Positions 8,622-16,819 of a DNA stretch of 35,182 nt are shown one piece after another. The notes under the pieces were generated by a model that was not told where the DNA came from, made no database searches, and saw only the letters and a list, made by a program, of their open reading frames with translations. Source of the DNA: Nitrosotalea sp. (GTDB lineage: Archaea > Thermoproteota > Nitrososphaeria > Nitrososphaerales > Nitrosopumilaceae); NCBI GenBank assembly GCA_029850515.1, contig JARCRW010000073.1, positions 1 through 35,182 of the forward strand, written 5' to 3'. The position numbers and the translations under genes were made by a program. Positions within the stretch are counted from its first letter, which is position 1. Each line of letters starts with the position of its first letter.

Positions 8622-9803
8622 CTACGCTGTTGTAGATCTGCCAGTTTTCTTTAAAGTTTGGAGATATTTTTGCCTCTCATTTGCCAGTTCCATAATGTCT
8701 GTTTTGCTTACTACTCCCAAAAGTTTACCCCCCTTGTCACATACAAAGACCTTTCCCACACGTTTCTGAACCATTTGTAAAAGAGATTTTTCAACTTCCA
8801 TGCCAGGTGACACAATTGCAAGATGTGTCGGTGAAATCATAATATCGTTGACTAGTACAGCATCTCTTTGATTTTCTGGGATACTCAATATGTCCTTCAG
8901 CGTGATCATCCCCAAGAGACGGCCTTGCTCATCCGTTACTGGGAGTTCACTCTTCATACTTGTCATAAAAAAATTAATGAGTGTAAAACCAACAGATGCA
9001 TCCTGTTTAACAGATATTATTTTTGTGTTCATGATGCTATCCACTATTATTCCTCTCAGTGTAGAAGTCAGCTCAAATTGTGACATGTATGACTTGGCGC
9101 CGTCGTGTAAGAACCAACCTATCAGAACTATCCACAAACCTCCGATAAAATCACCTTTGAAAAGCGACACAAACCCAAATCCCATGAACAGGTATGATAT
9201 GATCACGCCTATGGTTGTTGCAATCTTTGTTGCTTCATGATAATCCCTTTTCCATCGTACCAATCCTGCCCGTAAGACCCTTCCACCATCAAGAGGAAAT
9301 GCAGGAATTAGATTGAATGCGCCCAGCATTACATTAGCAATTGCCCCATAGAACAAGATGCCTTTGATTTGTTCAAGATATACAACAGTATTACCAGAAT
9401 TTGGGACACTTTGTAAAACTAACCAATAGAAAAAAGTAAAAATCGCACCCAATCCAAAGCTTGTAAGAGGGCCTGCAATAGACATCTTAAATTCCTGATG
9501 AAAATCCTTTGGCTCCCTTGCAATGTCTGAGACTCCTCCGAAAATAAATAATGTAATACTCTTTACCGGTATATCATATCGTTTTGCAATAATTGAATGT
9601 GCCAACTCATGAAGCAAAATGGAGAAAAATAAAAATACAGTTGCCACTGAACTCATGATCCAGTAATCCGCAGATGTTAGACCTTTGACATAGTCAGGCA
9701 TAAAATATGTAGAAAGTGTCCAATCTATTAGAAAAAATGTTATAATCAGTGTAAAATGTAAGCGAATACTAATTCCTTTGATGTGGCCTACTTGAAAAGA
9801 CAT
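8622..9803 (-). CDS. Membrane site-2-type zinc metalloprotease (M50) with C-terminal CBS pair
   Basis: HELAHSIIAKRY zinc motif, NLIPAFPLDGGRVLRA motif, several TM segments, CBS-like repeats (IMNTKIISVKQDAS; IMISPTHLAIVSPG). ATG at 9803 overlaps the upstream TAA. Confidence 0.9.
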   Translation of the reverse strand: MSFQVGHIKGISIRLHFTLIITFFLIDWTLSTYFMPDYVKGLTSADYWIMSSVATVFLFFSILLHELAHSIIAKRYDIPVKSITLFIFGGVSDIAREPKDFHQEFKMSIAGPLTSFGLGAIFTFFYWLVLQSVPNSGNTVVYLEQIKGILFYGAIANVMLGAFNLIPAFPLDGGRVLRAGLVRWKRDYHEATKIATTIGVIISYLFMGFGFVSLFKGDFIGGLWIVLIGWFLHDGAKSYMSQFELTSTLRGIIVDSIMNTKIISVKQDASVGFTLINFFMTSMKSELPVTDEQGRLLGMITLKDILSIPENQRDAVLVNDIMISPTHLAIVSPGMEVEKSLLQMVQKRVGKVFVCDKGGKLLGVVSKTDIMELANERQKYLQTLKKTGRSTTA

Positions 9804-11932
9804 TATACCGCACACTTCTCATGACTTGATTTTACCTTCTCAAATGCCTTTTGAAAATCATCCTGCGTTATCTTGATTGTTTTTACATCCTTTCCCTTCT
9901 TGTCTACATATTGCCTTACTGCAGACATTGCAGCTCTGTTGCACATGGATTCAATTTCTGCTCCACTGTATCCATCTGTTTGTTCCACAAGTTTTTTAAA
10001 ATCCAAATTTGCAGTCAAGGGTTTCTTTTTTGTATGGATTTTAAAGATGTTTTCACGCCCTTTCTTGTCTGGCAATGGTACTTCAATTATGATGTCAAAC
10101 CTGCCAGGTCTGAGAAGAGCAGCATCAACAATATCCAGCCTATTGGTGGCACCAATCACAATCACATCATGTAGTTCTTCCAATCCATCAATCTCTGTTA
10201 AAATTTGGGATACCACCCTTTCTGTAACATTAGAATCTGAACCACCTGATCCCCTGCTTGGTGCAAGTGAATCTATTTCGTCTAGAAATATTATACAAGG
10301 AGCTGCTTGGCGCGCCTTTCTGAAAACTTCTCTTATTCCTTTTTCTGATTCACCTACCCATTTGGATAATAATTCAGGACCCTTTATGCTGATAAAGTTA
10401 GATTCCGTAGTACTTGCAACCGCCTTTGCAATGAGTGTCTTACCTGTTCCAGGCGGACCATACATGAGTATTCCCTTGGGTGATGCAATATCTGCATACG
10501 CAAATGCTTCTGCATGCTTCATTGGCCATTCAACAGCTTCGCGTACCTCCTCTTTTAGAGAATCCAATCCACCTACATCATCCCATGCAACATCTGGAAC
10601 CTGTACCAGTACCTCACGCAACGCAGATGGCCTTACTTCTTTTAATGCTTCCTTGAAATCATCGTCTGTGATCACAATTTTTTGCAAAATTTCTGAAGAT
10701 ATTTTTTCTTCCTCCAGATCAAGTTTTGGTAGCATTCTTCTTAACGACCTCATGGCAGCTTCCTTTGCAAGAATTTCCAAATCTGCACCAACAAATCCAT
10801 GTGTTACTTTTGCAATCCGTTCCAGGTTGACTTTCTTGTCAAGTGGCATTCCACGTACATGGATGTTCAATATTTCTCTCCTTCCGGTCTCGTCAGGTAT
10901 TCCAATTTCAAATTCTCGGTCAAATCTTCCCGGCCTTCTTAATGCAGGATCTATTGAATCAGGTCTGTTTGTTGCTGCAATTACAACAACTTTACCTCTT
11001 GATTTCATCCCATCCATTAATGTAAGTAACTGCGAAACTATTCTTTTTTCAAGCTCCCCTGTAACCTCTTCTCTTTTAGGAGCAATGGAGTCTATCTCAT
11101 CTATGAAAATTATGCTTGGTGCGTTCTCTTCGGCTTGCTTGAATATCTCTCGAAGTCTTTCTTCACTTTCGCCATAATGTTTAGCCATGATCTCAGGTCC
11201 GCTAAGAGAGATAAAATGTGAATTTGTTTCTCCGGCTACAGCTTTTGCAAGCAAAGTCTTTCCAGTACCAGGTGGGCCGTATAAGAGCACGCCCTTGGGT
11301 GCATCCACGCCCAATTTTTCAAACAATTCAGGATGTCGCATTGGGAGTTCAACCATCTCTCGGATTTTCTGGACTTCTTTTTTTAGACCACCTAGATCGT
11401 CGTAGGTAATCCTTGGAACCGATTTATCCATGGCTTTGGCCATTGCACCCAGTTTGAACTCCGTCGATTCAGATACTATTACAGGCTTTGATGGAGGTGT
11501 AGTACTTGCAACAATGAGTTGGGTTTTGCCACCAAGATGAGTGCTGACTATTAATGTGTCACCAGTGGTTAAAACATGACCATCATAATTTTCCTGCATG
11601 TATTCTTGCAATCCTTCCTCACTTATTTTTTCAACGGGTGATAAAACTATGCGTTGTGCTTCTTTCACATCCACCTGTTTTACCGATATTCGTTCTCCAA
11701 TGCCTGATCCAATATTATACCTAGTCAATCCGTCAATCCGGATTACCCCAGTTCCATAATCTTCTGGTGAGCCAGGCCATAACCTTACATGACTTTTTTT
11801 GTTTCCCACAATTTCTAGCACTTGGCCTCCGGTCCACTGATTATCATCAACTACTTTAGGATCTACAATGCCAATTCCATTTCCCACATATCGCTGCGGT
11901 ACTTCTGCAATTTTTAAAACAACTTCGCCCAT
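9803..11932 (-). CDS. Cdc48/p97-type AAA+ ATPase with two AAA domains
   Basis: Cdc48 N-domain, two Walker A (GPPGTGKTLLAKAVA, GPPGTGKTLIAKAVA), two Walker B (IIFIDEIDSIAPKR, IIFLDEIDSLAPSRG). Confidence 0.95.
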   Translation of the reverse strand: MGEVVLKIAEVPQRYVGNGIGIVDPKVVDDNQWTGGQVLEIVGNKKSHVRLWPGSPEDYGTGVIRIDGLTRYNIGSGIGERISVKQVDVKEAQRIVLSPVEKISEEGLQEYMQENYDGHVLTTGDTLIVSTHLGGKTQLIVASTTPPSKPVIVSESTEFKLGAMAKAMDKSVPRITYDDLGGLKKEVQKIREMVELPMRHPELFEKLGVDAPKGVLLYGPPGTGKTLLAKAVAGETNSHFISLSGPEIMAKHYGESEERLREIFKQAEENAPSIIFIDEIDSIAPKREEVTGELEKRIVSQLLTLMDGMKSRGKVVVIAATNRPDSIDPALRRPGRFDREFEIGIPDETGRREILNIHVRGMPLDKKVNLERIAKVTHGFVGADLEILAKEAAMRSLRRMLPKLDLEEEKISSEILQKIVITDDDFKEALKEVRPSALREVLVQVPDVAWDDVGGLDSLKEEVREAVEWPMKHAEAFAYADIASPKGILMYGPPGTGKTLIAKAVASTTESNFISIKGPELLSKWVGESEKGIREVFRKARQAAPCIIFLDEIDSLAPSRGSGGSDSNVTERVVSQILTEIDGLEELHDVIVIGATNRLDIVDAALLRPGRFDIIIEVPLPDKKGRENIFKIHTKKKPLTANLDFKKLVEQTDGYSGAEIESMCNRAAMSAVRQYVDKKGKDVKTIKITQDDFQKAFEKVKSSHEKCAV

Positions 11933-12094
11933 GATTTACTCACAATAGATATCTTTTTGTTTTCCAATTAAAAAATGACATGGTTGATTCTCCGAGATGA
12001 TATTCACCTATCTCATTAAATCTCACATTATGCATAACTTGATTTACAAGTTTTCGTTAAAAGCGAGGATCTACATTTACGGTAAATCTTTGTC

Positions 12095-12877
12095 CTAAAT
12101 AATTATCGCATCCATCTGATATGCGTCTACAATATCTCTTGCTGTAACAATCCCCGAAAGAGAGTCATTTTCTGTCAATCCCAATCTTTTAATTTTTTTT
12201 GACGCCATGATGTTTGCAGCTTCATTTGCCAAAATTCCTCTCTTTGCGGTAACAAGTGGAAATGATGAATGCGGTCCCACCTTGCTTTTCAAGTCTACTT
12301 CTTTTTCAAGAACTCGGACCAGATCTCGTTGTGTGAATATTCCATATAGTGAATTATGTGTTACCAGCACACTGCCAATATTTTTTTCATCAAGCATCTT
12401 CGCAGCATCTAAAATCGTAGTGTCATATGGACAATGATATACTATTGTGCTGGTGACTTTTTCCAGGCTTGGAGCTTTATCTGTTTCCCTAAATGCCCTC
12501 ATCATATCAGATGCAGTGATGGTTCCTACTAGTTTGTCAGTATCGGCAAATACCAAAATCCTTGACTTTTTAGATATCATCAATCTTGCAGCCTCAATAA
12601 TAGTAGTATCAGGTGTAACGGAAACAAAGGGTTGGATGAATTCCTGTTTTACGCTTTGGTCCATGTTTTTTTCTCCAGATACAACATGTCTGACAATTCC
12701 TCTTTCTGTGAATATTCCAATGGGCATGAGGCTGTCTTCCTCCATCACAATCAAGGTGGCAAACTTGTTGTCTGCCATAAAGCTAACAACAGTCTTGAAT
12801 GGAACAGATGGTTTTACTGAAATCGGATACTCTGACATGTAATTACCAACTAAAAGTTCAGTTATTTTCAATCCCAT
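12095..12877 (-). CDS. Multi-CBS-domain protein (four CBS motifs)
   Basis: Repeated CBS signatures: SVKPSVPFKTVVSFMADNKFATLIV, SVTPDTTIIEAARLMISKKSRILVF, PYDTTILDAAKMLDEKNIGSVLV, ILANEAANIMASKKIKRLGL. Confidence 0.85.
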   Translation of the reverse strand: MGLKITELLVGNYMSEYPISVKPSVPFKTVVSFMADNKFATLIVMEEDSLMPIGIFTERGIVRHVVSGEKNMDQSVKQEFIQPFVSVTPDTTIIEAARLMISKKSRILVFADTDKLVGTITASDMMRAFRETDKAPSLEKVTSTIVYHCPYDTTILDAAKMLDEKNIGSVLVTHNSLYGIFTQRDLVRVLEKEVDLKSKVGPHSSFPLVTAKRGILANEAANIMASKKIKRLGLTENDSLSGIVTARDIVDAYQMDAIII

Positions 12878-12995
12878 GTATCTAAAGATATTATTCCTAG
12901 TATTTTACTTGAATGATTAAATATCAAAAGTGATAACATGATAAATTTGATACTACAAAAGCAATAGATGGCCTTAGAGAATCCCGAAATGATCT

Positions 12996-13427
12996 CTATT
13001 TTATTACAAGAACAGGAACTTTGGATTTATGAATAGTAGAGTTTGCAACACTTCCAAGAAACATCTCTCGGACTGCGCCATGACCACGATGTCCTATTAC
13101 TACCAGATCAAACTTGTGTTTGTTAGAAAAATTGACAATGTCTTCAGTCGGTATACCATAAATTATTTTTTGATTAAACACTATTCCATTTTGTGCCGCT
13201 TTTATTTTGGCATCATCTAAAAACTTTTTAGCATCTTTTGTCATTTTTGACCTGAAGGAACTAGTCAATCCCGGCATTGCAAGAGGTGAATAAATAGGCA
13301 CTACACACAACCCGGTGACAGTAGAATGACACTGTCTTGCAAGATAAATTGCGTAATCAAATCCTTTGAAAGAATTTTTTGATCCATCAAGAGATACCAA
13401 TATTTTGTTAATTTCAAGTCCCTTCAA
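12996..13427 (-). CDS. Universal stress protein (UspA family)
   Basis: ILVSLDGSKNSFKGFDYAIYLA and LVVIGHRGHGAVREMFLGSVANSTIHKSKVPVLVIK; TTG start. Confidence 0.92.
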   Translation of the reverse strand: MKGLEINKILVSLDGSKNSFKGFDYAIYLARQCHSTVTGLCVVPIYSPLAMPGLTSSFRSKMTKDAKKFLDDAKIKAAQNGIVFNQKIIYGIPTEDIVNFSNKHKFDLVVIGHRGHGAVREMFLGSVANSTIHKSKVPVLVIK

Positions 13428-13601
13428 TTACATTTCTTGTTTTTCAGCCCCATCTATAATGATTTGTTCTAATAGACCAAATATTTCACCTTCTTGAACT
13501 GAGAAACTTACATCATCAACGGCTCCGACATTACCATGATAAATTTTTGTTAGATTCTTTACCTCTATCGCATTTTTGTTTTCAAATTTGTTAGAATCCA
13601 T
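13428..13601 (-). pseudogene. ABC transporter ATPase remnant lacking Walker A and everything after it
   Basis: 57-codon ORF not in the track: MDSNKFENKNAIEVKNLTKIYHGNVGAVDDVSFSVQEGEIFGLLEQIIIDGAEKQEM*. The beginning matches ABC-ATPase N-termini (IEVKNLTKIY...AVDDVSFSVQEGEIFGLL), then diverges where GPNGAGKTT is expected. Confidence 0.7.
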
Positions 13602-13776
13602 AACTCAAGACTTCTTTTCCATGATATGTATCTTCATTTAAAAACTAGAAGCGGAAGAGAACTTTCCCTAATGCATTTGTTCAAAATCAGAAAAAATAGA
13701 TCAAAATTTGCAGTGTGTATCAAAACTAGTTATTGTGCTACAAAAGACATTATTTACAAACCTAGAAAAATTTAGT

Positions 13777-14076
13777 CTACTGAGATACTACTTCATAAAA
13801 CGTTGGCTTTGGTAGGCCGTCCATGAAAGAGTGACCCTTTGATTGGATTCTAAAATGTTCTTGTGTTTTGTGCATTGCTTCAAACTTTGCCTGGGTTTCA
13901 AACTCCACCAGAATCACATGCTTGCCACTACGTGTTTCCAGCAGTCGCCTTCTTACAAAGCCATCAAATTTTGAGAGATCAGCATTAGATTCAGATATCC
14001 AGTTTTTGAACTCGTCTTCGGAGCCCTTTTTGATTTGAATTTCTGCTGAAACTACAAACATATGCTTGAACGGCAA
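13777..14076 (-). CDS. Antibiotic biosynthesis monooxygenase (ABM)-like small protein
   Basis: Ferredoxin-like ABM pattern: FVVSAEIQIKKGSEDEFKNWISESNADLSKFDGFVRRRLLE...HVILVEFETQAKFEAMHKTQEH. Confidence 0.65.
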   Translation of the reverse strand: MPFKHMFVVSAEIQIKKGSEDEFKNWISESNADLSKFDGFVRRRLLETRSGKHVILVEFETQAKFEAMHKTQEHFRIQSKGHSFMDGLPKPTFYEVVSQ

Positions 14077-14194
14077 TTATACGAATAATAATATTTCTAA
14101 GATTATCATGCACGGTAAGTCGCATGTATCTAAATGGTACCAGATTCAACGTAGACTCAATAATTCTAAATAACGGAGCAATTCGATCAAAGAT

Positions 14195-14458
14195 ATGAAT
14201 GAGAAGCTCCTAGCATATGGATCAATCATTGCAGCCATAGTGATAATGTCAACTATTGTGTTTCCATTTTGGAATCTGATTCCATCCATGGTTACAGAAA
14301 AGGCCAAAGTTGTATATTTAGAAGGAGGCGGTAAATGTACCGTAGAAACAAGTGATGGTTTTAACATACCCGGTATTCCTTGCAACAATGCAAAGGTAGG
14401 AGACAACATCACTGCGACATATGACGTAAAGGTAAAAGACAGAGAAAGTAAAATATAA
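14195..14458 (+). CDS. Hypothetical single-TM/exported small protein
   Basis: MNEKLLAYGSIIAAIVIMSTIVFPFW hydrophobic N-terminus, extracytoplasmic beta-rich tail with two Cys. Confidence 0.5.
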   Translation: MNEKLLAYGSIIAAIVIMSTIVFPFWNLIPSMVTEKAKVVYLEGGGKCTVETSDGFNIPGIPCNNAKVGDNITATYDVKVKDRESKI

Positions 14459-14462
14459 CAGA

Positions 14463-14819
14463 CTAGAGAAGTTTTAGATCCTTTGTAACTTTATCAATCA
14501 TTTCTTCCGGGGCAGGACCTATTGATATGCATGTCACAGTTCCAGGCTCTATCTGAGTATGACCTGCATCAGTAACCTCAGACCAAGGCAGATCATGTGA
14601 TATCGCATCACGTTTTATTTTTTCAAGCTCTGACATGCTAGATACTTTAACAACAACTTTTTCTTGCCCATATCGCTCCCACTGATCAAACCATTCTCTT
14701 TTTGATTTTCTCACATGCTCAGCTCCCAAAACACATGCGTGGCCTACCTGTGCCGCAATCTTTCCAGTACCCATCCCTAAATCTTTTCTTACAACAATTA
14801 CCTGCTTGATGGTACCCAT
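14463..14819 (-). CDS. pth2: Peptidyl-tRNA hydrolase 2
   Basis: KQVIVVRKDLGMGTGKIAAQVGHACV...VTDAGHTQIEPGTVTCISIGPAPEEMIDKVTKDLKLL. Confidence 0.93.
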   Translation of the reverse strand: MGTIKQVIVVRKDLGMGTGKIAAQVGHACVLGAEHVRKSKREWFDQWERYGQEKVVVKVSSMSELEKIKRDAISHDLPWSEVTDAGHTQIEPGTVTCISIGPAPEEMIDKVTKDLKLL

Positions 14820-14935
14820 ACTAATTTGGAATTACATTAGGACATGTTAAACTTTTGAATCATCATGTTTAACAAAAAAAGATTGTTTGATTTTCATATT
14901 ATATCCATAAATAACGGTAGTATTTTACTAGATAC

Positions 14936-15076
14936 ATGCCAGGTATGAAATGTGTATCATGCGGGATTGGATTCTTTTCTGCCACTGGTTCAGACAAATG
15001 TTCCAAGTGTTCAGACAAGGGCAATCATGAAGCCGCAGCAAGTCATGACTCTTGTGGTTGCGGTCATAGCCACTAA
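14936..15076 (+). CDS. 46-aa zinc-ribbon-like Cys/His-rich protein
   Basis: Below ORF-track cutoff: MPGMKCVSCGIGFFSATGSDKCSKCSDKGNHEAAASHDSCGCGHSH*; two CxxC motifs and CGCGHSH tail. Confidence 0.6.
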   Translation: MPGMKCVSCGIGFFSATGSDKCSKCSDKGNHEAAASHDSCGCGHSH

Positions 15077-15159
15077 CCCATTTTTTCTTACCATAAAACA
15101 AAACCGGGTTTTTTCAAATCCGTATTGAATTAATAGTGTATACATAGAAAATAAGAAAC

Positions 15160-16296
15160 ATGGATTACGATGCAGTCATAGCAGGTGGAAGTGTTGCTGG
15201 ACTCTTGTGTGCTAGAGAGATTGCAAGCAAGAATCATCGGGTCCTAGTGATAGAAGAAGACGCGGAACTTGGAACTCCAGAACACTGCGGTGGAGTAGTC
15301 AGCATCCCTGCAATAGATGACTTGGGCATCATACCAATGAGGGCCACACTTGACAACAAGATACGCTCTGCAAAGATAGTGTCACCATCTGGAAAAGATT
15401 TTACAATTGATGCAAGGCAGCAACAAGTCATAGTCTTGGACAGGCGAGAATTTGACAAGCAGATTGCACATCAGGCTCAGGTCAAGGGAGCTGAAATTAG
15501 AGTAAGAACATCATTGCGAGAGATTACAAAAGAAGGAGTGCGAACATCAGATGGTGAGATAAAGTGCAAATTTGTTGTAGATGCAAGAGGTGTGACATCT
15601 CTTGTTCAAAAAGACAGAACCGGTATTCTCCAGTCAGCACAATACGAGGTATTTGCAGACTGGATAGACAAGGAAAGAATCGAGGTCTATTTAGATCAAG
15701 AAAAATATCCAGGATTTTTTGCATGGGTCATACCCACTAGAAGAGATGAGGCCAAAATAGGAGTGGCTGGAAGAGGAATCAACCCAGCACAAGCAATCGA
15801 GGAATTCCTCAAGAAGAAAGGAAAACATTCCATCATTAGAAAAATATTTGCTCCAATTTGGATCAAAGGGCCAATCAAAGAATTTGTCACAGGAAATGTC
15901 ATAACAATAGGTGATGCGGCAGGACAGGCCAAGCCCACAACCGCGGGAGGAATCTATTCGTCAGGAATTGGAGGCATGTTTGCAGGCAATGCGATTTCCA
16001 AGTTCTTGGAATCTGGAAATAGATCAGAACTAGCAGAATATCAAAAAAAGTGGAACAAAAAATTTGGTAGGGAGTTTGAGAATATGCTTCTTGCTCGCTC
16101 CCTCCTTGAGAGAATGGACAATAAAACAATCGACTCGATATTTGACTCGATAACACCAAAGATACTTGATGAAATATCAAAAGAAGGAAATTTTGATTTT
16201 CATACCACGTCAGTTGCCAAGCTACTGGGTGTAAGAGGATCTGTCAAGGCAGTACAAGCAATTCTTGGAAATGAATTGAGAAGATTGCTGAGCTGA
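15160..16296 (+). CDS. Geranylgeranyl reductase family flavoprotein
   Basis: DYDAVIAGGSVAGLLCAREIASKNHRVLVIEED FAD motif; VITIGDAAGQAKPTTAGGIYSSGIGG GGR motif. Confidence 0.92.
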   Translation: MDYDAVIAGGSVAGLLCAREIASKNHRVLVIEEDAELGTPEHCGGVVSIPAIDDLGIIPMRATLDNKIRSAKIVSPSGKDFTIDARQQQVIVLDRREFDKQIAHQAQVKGAEIRVRTSLREITKEGVRTSDGEIKCKFVVDARGVTSLVQKDRTGILQSAQYEVFADWIDKERIEVYLDQEKYPGFFAWVIPTRRDEAKIGVAGRGINPAQAIEEFLKKKGKHSIIRKIFAPIWIKGPIKEFVTGNVITIGDAAGQAKPTTAGGIYSSGIGGMFAGNAISKFLESGNRSELAEYQKKWNKKFGREFENMLLARSLLERMDNKTIDSIFDSITPKILDEISKEGNFDFHTTSVAKLLGVRGSVKAVQAILGNELRRLLS

Positions 16297-16346
16297 GTCA
16301 AAATTGATAAGCAAGGTATAAATTCAGTAGAAATCGAGTTTTAATC

Positions 16347-16526
16347 ATGTCATCAACAATAGCATTACCTGTCTGCAGTTCTTGTCACAGACCAATAATG
16401 CCTAACGATAAGTGTGTAAAATTCAATTGCCCAAGTTGTGGCTCTGTATTACTCTGGAGATGTGAGAGTTGTAGAGAAGCAGCAAGACCATACAAATGCA
16501 ATTCATGCACATTTGAAGGACCTTAG
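16347..16526 (+). CDS. Small zinc-ribbon protein with four CxxC-type motifs
   Basis: Below ORF-track cutoff: MSSTIALPVCSSCHRPIMPNDKCVKFNCPSCGSVLLWRCESCREAARPYKCNSCTFEGP*; resembles archaeal HVO_2753-like zinc finger proteins; next to aEF1-beta. Confidence 0.8.
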   Translation: MSSTIALPVCSSCHRPIMPNDKCVKFNCPSCGSVLLWRCESCREAARPYKCNSCTFEGP

Positions 16527-16529
16527 AAA

Positions 16530-16811
16530 TTGGCACGACTCTCACTTAGAGCAAAAATTCTCCCAACCGGAACTGAAATAAATCTAGACGATATTGCAAA
16601 AAAGATCACCGTATCACTAAAAGAAGGTATCACACTTTCAAAATATACAAAAGAGCCGCTTGCTTTTGGCCTCTATTTTCTTAATGCAGAGTTTGCCCTA
16701 GATGACAAGGAAGGCCAAATGGATTCTCTTGAAAACGCAGTACGTTCAATTGAGGGAGTTGGAGAATTCGAAGTACTAGGCTTGAGCAGAACATCTGTTG
16801 ATATGAAGTAG
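16530..16811 (+). CDS. Translation elongation factor 1-beta (aEF1B)
   Basis: ARLSLRAKILPTGTEINLDDIAKKI...KEPLAFGLYFLNAEFALDDKEG...VEFEVLGLSR-like pattern. Confidence 0.88.
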   Translation: MARLSLRAKILPTGTEINLDDIAKKITVSLKEGITLSKYTKEPLAFGLYFLNAEFALDDKEGQMDSLENAVRSIEGVGEFEVLGLSRTSVDMK

Positions 16812-16819
16812 GTATCAAC

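Noticed and set aside
9873-11177. 434-aa plus-strand ORF
   Set aside because: Fully antisense to the clear Cdc48 gene; Ser/Leu-rich composition typical of an antisense shadow frame.
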